64,000 nt of DNA from Meandrina meandrites (taxonomy: Eukaryota > Cnidaria > Anthozoa > Scleractinia > Meandrinidae): assembly GCA_963693305.1 (NCBI GenBank), contig OY855906.1:25621289-25685288 (forward strand). The letters are read 5' to 3'. The position numbers were made by a program, and so were the translations under genes. Below the pieces are notes generated by a model. It saw only the letters and a program-made list of their open reading frames with translations, made no database searches and had not been told where the DNA came from. This document shows, piece after piece, positions 35,461 to 49,700 of this stretch. Position 1 is the first letter of the stretch; each line of letters begins with the position of its first letter.

Positions 35461-38400
35461 TTTTATTTATTTAGTGTGTCCGTTCATTCTGGTGCTTATG
35501 TGCGCTGTTATACTCACTGGATTGTGCTTGGGGTTATGACTGTGCTAGTGAAAAACAGCCATTATAAATCCAAGATCATCACGCCTGCCAATTTCCTGTT
35601 TACTAATCTCTCGCTACTCTGAGTAGCAGATCGCGCGCGGCGGGATGCATCCGGGTCATGCTAAGGTTGAGCGTATCATTCCCAAAGCACCAGCGCACTG
35701 GTGGGCAGAGGCTTTTCGCGCGGTTCACAGTAGAGACTTGATTGTGACCGGGAAACGGCACAAGAAAAGCCTCTAGCACTTATATTAGGAGAATTTGTTA
35801 TCTGGAATCTGAAACTAAAACAACATTTTAAGAGTGACTTTTTTCCATTACCGAGTGGAAGGTGGCACATGATGAAAATCAAAGGGCCTATGAGGCCACG
35901 ACTGTTTTTTTTTAAGCGATGACGTCATCGTTTAATGTATTCGTGCGAGTTCTTGTCGCTTTTATTTAACAAGTGACGAATTAAATCGTCGAAGTCGAAC
36001 GTGCATCACTTGTAAAGATCTATACGGATTTACGTTGTTTTTCATTTTGTTTTGCATTGGTTGTAAAAGAAGCAAGCTCCAAGCAGACAAATTCAAGTTT
36101 GCGTGTTTTCGTGCTAGTGTGTGTACACTCTTTTCCCTGTACAGCGTGTACGATTGACGTTCAATTTCCGGAATGTGTTTTGATAATGCCATGAGCATGA
36201 TAAGTTTGATATTGCATTCTTTGATTGCTGTGAAGATTAACGTCGCATAAAATTTATTTTGAAATCGGCTGCGTTGACCTTTGTCACGTGACACTGATAA
36301 TCTTCTGTCAGCTAGCGATTACACAAACTTCGCTTTCAAGTCTGATTTTGTGGTGAACTCAATGGCACGTGGAACGACTTTTTGGTGGAATTCAATCGCG
36401 TGTATATCTGGATAACTTTGGAGGCAAGTTGTTTTCTTCTATGTATTTTTCTATTCGTGTTTGAAAACATATCATCACTTTTAACGATCCGCGCATCGTC
36501 TTTTATTTTAATATGCTTTTAAAATATGACTTTGCCTGTCTTCTGCGACCGCTATTTTGGTTGCTTGTACTGCTAGTTTTGTTGTTCCTTCTTTACTTGC
36601 GGTAGGGTCCTCTGGCTTTTGGGATAGGTAGTCTTCTGCATGCTAGGAATAAATCTCGCTCCAGATTTTATCTCGTCGTTGAAACTCGAGTGTTCTCCGC
36701 AGCGACCTGTGCTGATGATTTTGCTTGCATGCGATGAACATTTATCTGTTGTGGGTTATAAAACTCAGCAAGGGTACTTCTTAACTCCGAGGCCTATAAA
36801 AGGTGTTTGAAATGCGTTGATTTAGGTTGTCACTGTGAAGCACACGATGTAATTGTTCCTTCTTGTCGCTTCTATTTAACAATGTACAAGTGACGAATTA
36901 AATCGTCGAAGTCGAACGTGCATCACTTGTAAAGATCTATACGGATTTACGTTGTTTTTATTTTGTTTTGCATTGGTTGTAAAAGAAGCAAGCTCCAAGC
37001 AGACAAATTCAAGTTTGTGTGTTTTCGTGCTAGCGTGTGTACTCTTTTCCCTGTACAGCGTGTACGATTGACGTTCAATTTCCGGAATGTGTTTTGATAG
37101 ATTGCTGTGAAGATTAAGCGTCGCATAAAATTTATTTTGAAATCGGCTGCGTTGACCTTTGTCGCGCGACACTGATAATCTTCTGTCAGCTAGCGATTAC
37201 CCAAACTTCGCTTTCAATTTCGCTTTCACCGTCACATGCAAACTTAAGAAAATTCTGTTGATTTTTCTATAGGGCAGAAACAACATACACCTGATTTAAG
37301 GTAAAATAAAAATAAAATATGTTCACAATCGATTTTCAAATTATCATCACATACCCATCAAAACAAAACCATTAGCGCGTAAAGTACAGTGGTCTGTCAT
37401 CGGTCTTAATAAACCGCAACGTCAAACTGAGAGTGGCGTTACATGTAGGTCTGCCAACCATCTGTCAACGGCCTTTTGTTTACATCTGATCGACTTAGGG
37501 AAGGATCGACCGCTTCAAATCGCCACCCCTTCCGAAACTCCCGTTTTGCATACGCAAAAACAGTCGTAAAAACACTACTTTCATATTTAATTCAGAGATA
37601 CCTTATGGTGAGAAAATTAACGTGGTACAATTTGTTTTTTCAAAGCTATTTTTATTTTGCAGAAAATTCTCAAAAACTGTAACGAGCGCCGACAAAAAAA
37701 ATGGTCGAAATTCATAGCACGAGTAAGAGCACAAGAACTTTGCTGCTCAAAAGCGCAGAATAAAGGACGCTTTTCTCAAGTTTGTATATTTGTAAAGGAG
37801 GCATTAAAAAATGATTTGAGTCTAACAACAGGATTATTAAGGCAAATTTGAATTTCTGGAGCCTGTTTGAAAATCGCTGAAACATGATTGATTAAAAATC
37901 ACATTTTGGAGCAGTTTTTCAAGGAAAACTTTTCCTATGCGGTATAACTCAGAATCACTTAAGATTTGGTTTTTGATAAGTGGAAATGATGTTCTTTTTA
38001 ATGGCATAAAAATTAGCCTGGGGCTTTTAATAACTACCAAGAACTAGCCCTTTCTATTTGGACGAAATCACAACACCGACTTGTCAACAACCGCAAAGAA
38101 TCGAATTACGCTTTCGTTTCTCAAAGCCAAAATTTCAACAAAATCTTACTGCTTAGCACCATACTAGATCAAAAACTCAATATATTTAGCTTACCTGGTG
38201 AAACAATTCGTTGAAGATATGTATATCCTACTTTCGTTTTAAATACTTCATTAGCACTTGGACGGTGTTTCCCAAATCGCACCTTCAGAATTCAGTTAAC
38301 CAACAGTTTTTAAAAAAACGGTTCCGGAAGGTTCTCAGGGTTCTTGCAGGAAACATCGCATTGCTTGACAGGCCCAGGAGTATTTTGCTTTGAGTTCTAT

Positions 38401-40682
38401 GCGACGATTTCTTGTTGAGTTGACTTGATTTCTTTTCCCAGTATTCGGTTCGACTCCCGAAGGGAATGCACAATGTGCGAGCCAGCGAGCCATGCGAGGC
38501 AGACCTGCGAGGCACTTGAAAACACATTGGTTAGCCTAAATAGCACTCCGGTTAGCCTAAATAGCACTTCGGTTAGCCTACAGTTAGCTCTTAGGTAGCT
38601 TGCGGTTAGCTTTTATACTGGGATAAGGGATTTCTTGCTTGCCCGGTTCACATGGCTTGCGAGTCATGCGAGGCAAGCGAGCCATTTCGGTTAGCCTAAA
38701 TAACACATTGGTTAGCCTAGCAACACTCCGGTTAGCCAAAAAAGCACTTCGGTTAGCCTACAGATCGTATAGGTAGCCTTTTTATTGGTATTTTTAAGTG
38801 CCTCGCAGGTCTGCCTCGCATGGCTCGCATGACTCGCTGGCTCGCATATTGTACACACGGTGAGTATACAGATCGGTTGATCACAACAGGCAACAGACAA
38901 CAGACAACAACAGATCCTGTCCACTCGCACGGCAAGATTAATCGATCACGTCATCGTCATCGCTTAAAAAAAGGTTTAAGATGGCTCACCTTTTCAACAG
39001 ATGTTTCAAAACTGCTAATAATCGGTTGCTTCGTCTGCATTCACGACAGACATCACTTCTTAACTTTATGCCAAATTTATTCGATAACTGATAAAGTGCA
39101 ACACTCACTCCAGACTCGAAATCTCAATTTAACAGCTACAAATGAAATAAAGTTTGCCGATCGGTGATGATACAAGCTGCAAAAAAATATCTTCCTTTGC
39201 CAGAAAACAAGATGGCGGATCTCAAAAAGAATACAAACAATGCACCTAGTTCCCATTGCTCTTCGGTTCAATTCAGGGAGTAATCGTAACACCAAAAATT
39301 CCATAAATTCCATCGCTTTTTCTCTTTACAGCATTAACCGATGACGTCATAAAATGACGTCATCGCTTAAAAAGCGTTTTGACCGTTGTAATCAGTGCAA
39401 AAGATCAATAAAAGCGAAAATGGCGCTTTGATCTTGACTTTTCGCTCATTGTTGTCACGCAATGACGTGTCACTCGAGAGGAGGCTCGGTTACAGATTCG
39501 ATTAATCTGCCTTTTATATTTTGATTGGCGTTATATTTAGAGGACTAGAGATAAATTTTAGGTGTTGTTTGCAAAACAGTTTTAAAAAAGCATATGTAAA
39601 AACATATATGAAGTCAATTATTGGGAAACCGGCAAATTTATCAAACCTGAAATGGGGACGGTTCACCGAGTAACTGTTGTCGTTGTTGTTTTTTTACGGA
39701 GTACTGCAACTGTTCTTTTTTTTTCGAAGTTACTGCTGTTTTTCAACGCGATGTTGCACTGCTGTTTCGTCATGGCCTGGCAAGGATTATATATGTTTTG
39801 TTTGGAGAAAAGTGGAAATAGCATTCAGAGCATTCTAAAATACCCGAGAGCTTGTTTGCAGATCAATTTGGTAAAGAAACGGAAAATAAATTAGATTAAG
39901 CGCAGTTCCAACAATATAATGAGCATCGCGCCATTCAAAGTTCCTTAAGCAAACAAGAACGGGTTTTGGTTTATCACTGCTTTTACTGAATGCAGAATTT
40001 TACAGATTACAGAATGGAGATCAATTGTTCTTTTCAAAGATTAGTTGGGGATACTGCTCCCAAGATAGGCGAAGTCGAGTTGCAGAAAAAGGTTCCGTTA
40101 TACTCCCTCTGCGCTCATGTGAAAAGGATATCTCGGCACACAAACTGGCTGTGGGCGTAAATGATGTTGAGTCGGAATCGAAGTCGATATCATTTTAGCA
40201 CGGGCATCGATCTTCACTATACCTTCAGTTATTTCGGACATGTCTATCTGCCCAGCTCATCGCTCCTCTTTGGGCATTGGCTGGCGAAGAGGCTCGCAAT
40301 GGTGCCTCGTTCCAGCAGAATTAACGAGGCATGCCAAAGAGGGGAAATCGCGCAAAGCTGACCGCGGTATCAACAAAGCGCTTTCGAGAACGATCCTTCG
40401 ACGCACGGGAGTATTTGTCCCTGCTGGGTCTGGTAAATCTGTGATTTTGTTAATTTACGATAGAAGGTAATGATAGACGAAACAAGAAGTTGCAGGTCCA
40501 ACGCATTAAATTCAGCGGAAACAAAAAAGTTGTATTGAACTAGCCATTATTGTAGCGTGAGCTAGTTTAATTAAAATGTTTATCAGTAGCTTAATTTTTC
40601 CTGTAGACTTCTTGTCGCAAATTCTTGAAACACACCGTGCAGCCTGGGACCGAGCCGAGTCCTGACCCACTCGAGGCTTTAC

Positions 40683-40755
<73 letters not shown>

Positions 40756-43700
40756 TTCCTTTTCTTCTGTGTCTTTTTTCTTTCACGGTCACTCAGCCTA
40801 TACTGCACTGGACTGAAAACACCACAGGCGCTCGGAGAGTGAAGGACAGAATGCGTTGGGGGGGGGGGGGGGGGGGGGAGCGATAGGAGGGGAGGGTGAG
40901 CGGCTGTAGGGTAAGGAAAGGGTAGAATGCGCAAGGAGATCCGGAGAGTTATGTGAAAGGCAAAGGTCATCACGCATCTTTTTATGTTGTGCTGTTGTTT
41001 TAAGTGCGCTCGCGTACTGACAAGTTTGAATGCCCCTCTAAAACGCACGCTGAAACTGACAATGTAAAAGCATTTATGACATAACAACAACAACAACAAC
41101 TTTATTACCAGAAAAAGACTTCATACAATGCTTCAAAAAAAAAAAATTAAAACAGGATATTGGTAACAACACTCAGAAAAACTAAAAAGCTTATCGAGCT
41201 GAGCGAAGTTAAATTAGATTAAAACTAAGACGGTGGTTGGCAATAAAGCAAAAATAAATAAATAAATAAATAAATAAATGGAAAACGTTAATAGCTAACA
41301 TAAACATTCTATAGCAAAATATATAAAAGCTAAATAAAGGAAATAAGTATTGAATAGTAAGTAACTACTAGGTGCCAGATGAACACTCATTAATGTTGGC
41401 AGTATTTCTGTAAGATGTTAAGTTTAACTTCATTTTTGAACATTTTGAGGGGGAGGTATTTGATGTTTTCATCCAAGTCATTCCAAACTTTTACAGCAGC
41501 AAAGCGAATGTTGAATTTACCATAGTTTGTTTTGACAGAGTTAATATAATAAGTTGATCTGGACGCAAGCCTGGTTTTGTACTGGTGAATTGATGAAACA
41601 GATTGAAAAAAGTTATCAAAGGATGATGGAAGAAGGTTCTTATGATACTGATACAAAAAAAGTGCATTATGCAAGCTAACAAGGTCACCTAATTTTAGAA
41701 TCTCTAGTTCTTTAAAGAGAGGCTCAGAGTGTTCATCTGGTTTTGAAAAAGTTATTATACGCATGGCTCTCTTCTGAAGAGTTATTAAAGGTTTGATCGA
41801 AGAACTATAGGTATTGCCCCAGAGTAATAAACCATATGTTAAGTAGGGATAGATAAGTGAATAGTAAAGTTGTTTCAATATATTTTTCTTTACATAATAT
41901 CTAAGTTTGGATAGAACTCCAATACCTCTTGAAATTTTTTTACTTACTTCATGTATATATGCTTTCCAATTCAGATTTGAATCTAAAATAAGTCCCAAAT
42001 ATTTGACACGAGTGTCGGATTTAATAGAGGTATTGGAAATTCTAAGATTCATATTGTGCATTATTCGTCTTTGCGGAGAATGAAATACAACAAAATTTGT
42101 TTTATCAATGTTCAAGGATAATTTGTTAGCATATAACCACTGGCTCACCTTTTCTAATTCAATATTTAAGTCTGTTTCTAGATTTAGAATGTTAGGATTA
42201 TTTAGAAATAGGTTTGTATCATCAGCAAAGAGGTGAAATTCTAAAATATTGGAGCATTTAGGCATATCATTTATATATAAAAGAAATAAAAGTGGTCCAA
42301 GGACTGACCCCTGTGGGACACCACAAGTTATAGTTTGGTAATCAGAATCAATACCAGACAGAGAGACAAACTGTCTTCTGTTACTCAAATAAGATGCAAA
42401 CCAATCATTTGAAACCCCTCGTATGCCATAATACTCCAGTTTAGTTAATAAAATTTTATGGTTGACTGTATCGAATGCTTTACAAAGATCTAGGAATATA
42501 CCACTACAGTACATGCCTTTATCAATTGATCTTTGAATCTTATCAGTCAAAAGAAGAAGAGCTTGGGTAGTTGAATGCTGTGACCTAAAACCAAACTGAT
42601 TATTGTGTAGAATTGAAAATTTATCAAGAAAGGAAATAATTCTATTATACATTAATTTTTCAATTAATTTATTAAATATGGATAGCAAAGAAATAGGTCT
42701 ATAGTTGGATACTACACAGGTGGATCCTTTCTTCTACGTAATGGAGTCGGGGACGGGAAGTCCCATATTAAGAGATGATAGGAATGCTTGTCTTCTCGCT
42801 CAGATTTTGGTCTCACTTAGGCTGTTCAGGGCAGGACGCCAGTAAGTTTAGCCGTCAAGGCTTCGTTTAGAATTGCAGGTAAAGAAAAAAAAACGCTATC
42901 GTACTTTGTTGGCAGGCTAGAACGACTTGGCATTGAAAATGGTATCTTCCAGGGGTGAAGCAAGAAAGCTTGAAACCACGCCCAGATTGATGTCCGTTTG
43001 GGGTTCCGACGAGCATTACCGTCGTTTGAATGGAATTCTGGATTCGAAGTTTGCAATCATTTCAACAGGAATGAAAAGCCTGCACAAATTACTGCAATTT
43101 TGTATTCAAGACTAAGAAATTAGTTGGTTCTAGATGCAGTGCTCATTTTCAAGTCTGTAGACCCTTGCAATTGGTTTGGAATAAAAAAAGGGAAACTGGG
43201 GTGACCGAGTGAGAGATTGAGAGAGATTGCACATGCGGTCGTGCAAGGGAACGGGAGAAAACTGCTCGCTTACATTTTTTAACAGGATTGAGGGTAGAGG
43301 TTGATCGACTACTGCGTAAGTGGTAACAATCATGATGTTCAAAACAAACTTCGCAAATGCGAAATCCTCAAAATACAGCTGATAAGAATGAAGTTATCGT
43401 TTACTTGGGAACGGAAAAAGCTACATTTACGCCAAGGAAATTACCACAACACCTGGACAGCGGGAACACTAATGGTACAGAAACAAAACGACCCTACAAG
43501 GTTTTGGATTTCTGCAGTTTTGCATTCAGTTGAAAAACATAGTGCCAATCTAGTTGCGTATAACTTTATCACTTCTCACCAAGCTTTCACAACATGTCTG
43601 TGACTAAGTACGAAAAGAAGTGGTTAGAGTTACCCCACCCCACCTCCTCCCCCCCCCCCCCCCCGCTTCCCCCAGGAGGTGGGGAACTTAGAAATAGTTC

Positions 43701-46700
43701 CGCCATGGGGTTCAAGCCATTACCCCTTTAATATACTATTTCTGACAGAAAACATAACCCTTTAAGAAGGGATGCTGCATCTCTTGTCGAAAATGTTTCA
43801 CTTTAATACCCCCCCCCCCTCCCCTAAATACTTACATGAAACAACCGTTTGTTAAGTCTGTTCGAAAAGCATTTCACATACCTAAATAACAGTTTTCCTT
43901 ACCCTTTCCCATACTACAACTCGTGAGATCCTAAGTCTACAAGCCTCCAGTCTGAAAAAAATTCAGCAGCTATGGGGAGAGCCTCCCACCGCACAGTACC
44001 CACACCTCCAGTCCCCCAGGAATTCATGTTGTAGCAGTCTCTCATTGCGTGACGAACACGAGGGTCCACGAGTTATGTCACGAAACCGTTCTTTGAATAT
44101 CTATGTACCATTTGGGGCTCTAAACTTCGTTAACGTGCATCTGTTCACCGTGCTATCAAGTCTCATGTATGAACGGCTGTACGGAAGTTGACATACAGTT
44201 AAAATTGTCAAGAAATACGATGCAAACGGGAGTTCTGCGAAGAGACTGATTGTGTAATGTATCAGTCAATTCCGGCAGTGCCCATCCCCCCCCGGGCTAA
44301 CCCCCGGGCATTAAAAAAATTGTCAAATTCCCCGGGGTGGGGATGAAGGAACCGGGCAAATGCCCCGCTCCCGGGTTGATTGTTTTCAATCTCTCGATAG
44401 GTGATATAAGAAAATAATACAAGTTGTTGCTTCTTAGCAATGAAGAAATATCTAAAATTGAGAAAACATACCTTTAAAAACATCCACGAGCTTCTCTAAA
44501 CCTTGATGGACTAGCTAATCTGCAACGTAGTCCACGTCTTGGCCTATAAACGCCTCCATCACGAATACGCAACTCACTTCACGGTTTCAAAACCACGTGT
44601 TAAATGCCCGGGGGTCAACCCGAGGTACGCAAATGCCCCACCCTGGGGACGGGCAACATTAGGAAATGCCCCGCGGTTGCCCGGGGGGGGGGGGGATGGG
44701 CACTGCTGGAATTGACTGATGCATAATTAGTAACATAGCCGCTTGCCCATGAAACAAAGCAATTTGCCGACGAAAGAAGGGTAAAAACCAATGTTCAAAC
44801 GCTGCTTTTGCGAGGTAAGGGTAAAACATTAAATACTTTCATCTAGTATGGAGCTAAACGATAAGATTTTGTTCGAATTTTGGCTTCGTGAAAAAGAAAG
44901 CATACCGCGTAATTCGATTATTTGCCGTTGTTGACATTACTCGCTGTTGTGATTTCCTCGAAATGCAACGGGCTATTTCTTGGCTGAAATTAAAAGCCCC
45001 AAGCAATTTTTTATATCCTTAAAAAGGGCATCACTTCTACTTATCAAAGCCTTAATCTCAAGTGATTCTGAGTTATACCGCATAGGAAAAGTGTTTCATG
45101 AATAACTGCTCCAAAATGAAATCTGCAAACAATGAAAAATTGGTGATTTTCAAATACTCGCCTGGAATTCAAAGTTTAGTTAATTGTCAAGTTATTAGAC
45201 TCAAATCATTTGTTTATGCTTCCTGTACAAAAGTCCAAATTTGAGAAAGGCCTGCTTCCTTTTGCGCCTTTGAGGAGCAAAGTTCTTGAGGCCATGCTCG
45301 TCGCTTTCGTTTCGGGCATTTTATGGCGGCGGGCGCTCGTTACAGTTTTTTAGTATTTTCTCGAAAATAAAAATAGATTTGAACAAAAAAATTTCACCAC
45401 GTTTATTGACTCGCCATAGGGTATCTTTGAGCAAAAAATAAAGGTAGTTGATTTTGTAAGCATGTGCCACATTTTTCCGATTTCACGCGGTCTTCAGAAA
45501 AATTCGCTCTTAAGGCCGCGCTGGACCCTTGCTCATTAATAAATTCATTAGCAATTTATTTTGACGGGGTGTCATGTTGTAAATGTTTAATTCTTCGAAT
45601 TTTGAACACCGATTCCTTCAAAACTTATCAAGGATAATAGGGGTTGATGGAATTTTATCATGATTGTCGTTTTACTGAGAGATGACCGTTTACTTTGATG
45701 TTACAAGCTCTTAAGTGTTAATCTGCAGATAATGCGATTTTGTGTCCAAGTTTCCAGCTAGAATAGCGCACCAAATTAAACGACTATATAACCTAGTGGT
45801 AAATCACAACCTCTTTTGTGTTCTGGTCTCGAATTCAATAATTACTAGGAGTTATTGGCTGCTAAGAGGGTAAAAATTTAAAATCTAAACTTTGAAACGT
45901 GCTATCTTCTTTTTGGAAAGGGATTTTAAAAATCCGTTTTGACCAGAACACAATAGAGTACACCAAGTTTATGTTCCCTGCAAATCAAGTCATGAAAGTC
46001 TGTACCGGTGGAGAAAACTTGGACACAAAATTGCAGGTTTTGCCGCTTCCGAAGACCTACCGAGTCAGTGTTTACAACAACGTGCGCTTTATTCGAAGCT
46101 TCGAATCTAATTATGCTGAATTATGATAATTCCCTACGTTCCAGCGCACAGGACACAAAGCGGAGAACAATAACATGTAATTACTTATACAAAGAACTTT
46201 AAGAAATATATTCTCATGAATATTTCGATTGTTGTCGGCTTCAGTCGTCGCAAGTTCGTGCATACTCTTAAAATAAATGCATACATAATTATAGCAAGGG
46301 TCCAGCGCGACCTTAAGTACTTTTTCTTCTTTTTTAGATCACGCGGTTCTAATGGCGAGGCGGTGCTTCAAATGAGTTATGCCAGGATAAATTGTGCTGT
46401 AAAGTGGGCAGAATTATTGAAGATTCAGTCCAAAGAATATATGGATGAGGAGATGCACAGAGCGCTGAAAAGATTGTTTCCAGGTGTAGATGTCCCCAAG
46501 CCTCTAGAGTCAGTCTACGTGTATTGGGAAGAAGGCGGCATGTAAGAATATACCAGAGCGTGTTCTGAGTAGTGACGCAATTATGGTCACGATAATGTGC
46601 GATTAGTTTGACGACCTGATCTTCCTTAATGTTGAGAAGGCAGGTGCGAGATGGAGGAATTAATTAAAAAGATTGGACTGTAAACACATCTTTGTACTCT

Positions 46701-49700
46701 TCTGGTAACTGTGCCTTTCCTGAGCACATTAATGCGTGGATCCCGGTCATAGTCAATAGACTTTATGAGGTTATTTGTTTAGACAGTATTGGCTTATAGC
46801 CACATCCCTTTTTTATATTGACTAGTGTGGTTCATCTTTTGACGGGAAACGTTAAATGTTGTTTTGGCGCCTCTGGGTTTTAAGGTCAAAACCTGATTGA
46901 GTTGCTTCTAGCATCCAAAAGACGGTCTCCTGCTAGTAGTCATCTTATGGCAATGAAGTACATTCAGCTCCAGTGGTCATTAAGGAAGCCGCCACTTTAT
47001 GGGCTTTGAGGGGCTTAGCATCTAAGTATATGGCGAGAGTGATCATTGGGACAAAAACGTTGAGTTGTGCCAAGCATTGCAACCAGTTTTGATCAAATTC
47101 ATTTGCAATGTAGATCAAATAGAAGCCAATCAGTTGTTTCATATTTCATTTTTCTTTCGTCCATGCACATCTCAAACTTCGCAGATCATGCGATACATAC
47201 ATATATTTATAATCCATCAAATATTTTTGGCGCGCGCCATTGGTCTAAACACGTCACGTGATGTAGCCAAAACTGGGGAATATATAAACAATAGCCTCAA
47301 TTTGGCGCGAAAATATGCACGGATATTTGTCCGCGGACGTTATATGTTCAGAGAAGCTCACAGTTTTCCTCGAGCTTCGCTCTCGGAAAACTGTTCGCTT
47401 CTCGGAACAGATAATGTCCAAGGACAAATATCTGTGCATATTTTTGAAGCCAAATGGATGCTATTGTGTTTATTATCCTTCAAATATTTTGTTTACAAGG
47501 GCGCAATTTGGGAGACCTTTTTCAAAGCTTTTCAAACGCCAAAGAAATTCTGTCAGCGCTCAAAATATTATTAGTCTGCTCAAAGTGTTTAATTCTATTC
47601 ATTTTAACAATTTACTCGGGATAAAAGCTAAAGGTGCGGACGTAAATCGCAAAGTTCAAAAACTGGGGAATATCACTTGGGGAATATCATCTGATATTCC
47701 CCAGTTTTGGCTGCATCACGTGACGTGTTTAGACCAATCGCGCGCGCGAAAAATATTTGATGGATTATAAGATATGATATTCCCCAAGTGATATTCCCCA
47801 GTTTCGATTTTTGCGATTTACGTTCGCACGTTTAGATTTAATTTCGAGTAAATTCTTAAAATTGATAGAACTGAACATTTTGAATAGACTAACAATATTT
47901 TTATCGCCGACAGAATTAGCTTGACGTTTAAAAGCTTTGAAGAAAGGTCTCCCAAAATGTGGCCTTGTAGTATAAAAATATTTGATGGATAATAAACACA
48001 ATAGCCTCCATTTGGCTTCAAAAAATATGCACGGATATTTGTCCTTGGACATTATCTCCTTGAAGCTCATAGTTTTCCTCGAGCTTCGCTCTCGGAAAAC
48101 TGTTCGCTTCTCGGAACCAGATAATGTCCGCGGACAAATAACCGTGCATATTTTTGCGCCAAATGGAGGCTATTGTTTATATATTTATGTAAATTCAATA
48201 TTATTTTATTATAAATTATAACATTTGAATTAAACAGTGGGAAAATCTTCTTTCCAGGCACGTTCAGCGCGCTGGCACACACATTTCTTCATTTAAACTT
48301 GTCGACTGGGCCAAACGTCCCTTCCCAGGACAGGATCTGTTTATAGTTGGAGAGGCCTATCACCCATTGAGGGGCTGGATAGAAGGTGCACTGCTATCAG
48401 CCCAAAATGCATTGCGGGAAGGATGGAACATAGGAAGTAGGTTTGAAGATCCAACGCTGGGAAGAGAGTTTTCACAAGGACATATAATTAGTAACCACTT
48501 AGAATGCTTGCTTAAAGATAATCGAATTAAATGCCAGGAGTAAGGTCTCTGAAAATGACTTGATGTTATCTTTGTCGATGAAGACGGCGGGATATAAATA
48601 CGCACCACAGAAATCAAAGCTTTCATTGTGTTGGTTTATAGGGCGAACCATTTGATTCAGACTATGATTTCAAGATCCCCAGATAGCGAACTGGAGCACA
48701 GCCACTAGTCTTTCGTTCATGCAGTTAAAAATTACAAATGTAAAAAGAAAATAAAAAATAATTCGTACGAAAAAAATTATGAAACAATTTTTAATGGAAA
48801 ACGGCTGCGGTGCAGATCAACCATATACCATAGAATCCCCATTAAGCGGCCACCCTCGGGGAAATGTGGTGGGGTTTAAAAGGGGTTTTATTTACAGTAT
48901 TATACTGACAATAAATAACTGGCCGCTTAATAAGGGGTGGTCGCTTGACTGTAACAGACAGTTGTCAGCACCAAGTACGATATTTTTACAATTTCTGAAT
49001 CGTGGCTGGACCTTACAATATGTGACGCAGATATACAAATTCCTGGATATAAGATGTTCAGGCAAGACCGAGGGACACACAAGAGAAGTGGCGGACTCGT
49101 TGTTTACGTCAAAAACATTTAAAAGGCCTCTGTGATCAAAACATAGGCACGCTAAGCGTGCAGGAGTTATTTTTTCAATTGATTGGGTGGCTTAAGGTAG
49201 AACTGGGTGTTAGTCCTGTTGGGATGGTTTATTTCATGGGTTGAGCTATTTGTGCATGGTTCATGTGCACGGTCTATCGTGCCGACTAAGAGCTACTTTT
49301 GGAAAAATAACTCAAAAACAATTTACTGTGCAAATGTTCTAAAATTAGGCTGCTTTCCCTTGTAAATATGACTATGGTGTGCAACCGATCGATTGAACCA
49401 TACTGTTGAAGACAATAAATACGTCAGTAATTTCTTCAAAAGTAAACAGAAAAAAATATCTGGTAGTCACTTTTAAGGTTACCTTGACGTTAAACTATCC
49501 ATCCCCTTTCATTCCAAGCCGAAAGAAAACCGCTAAGTACATCAAAACATGGATTGAAAACTGTTGAAAACATTTACCGTAAACATGATCACAAAATCGC
49601 AAACACGCTCTCTGAGAAAGCCAAATTGACCCAGAAATTGCAAACGAATAGCCAGATGGAACAAGAACAAAGTATTCTCGGGTTTTTGAAATGGCTCCAT

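Larger units (their letters stand above)
35211..46337. other. amine oxidase intron 4 (11.1 kb), transposon-rich
   Basis: Donor ACAA|GTAAGT, acceptor cttttttag|ATC. It holds microsatellites, a direct-repeat pair, inverted repeats, a 5'-truncated LINE and MITEs, listed separately. Between these (for example 42750-44250 and 45480-46330) I see no gene. No exon in the oxidase frame is missing, because the flanking exons join in phase and the family sequence is continuous. Confidence 0.7.

Noticed and set aside
40361..40470. P-loop-like FVPAGSGKS in an open frame at 40240-40470
   Set aside because: The surrounding codons show no further helicase or ATPase motif and the frame is short; it may be a decayed helicase fragment but cannot be supported.
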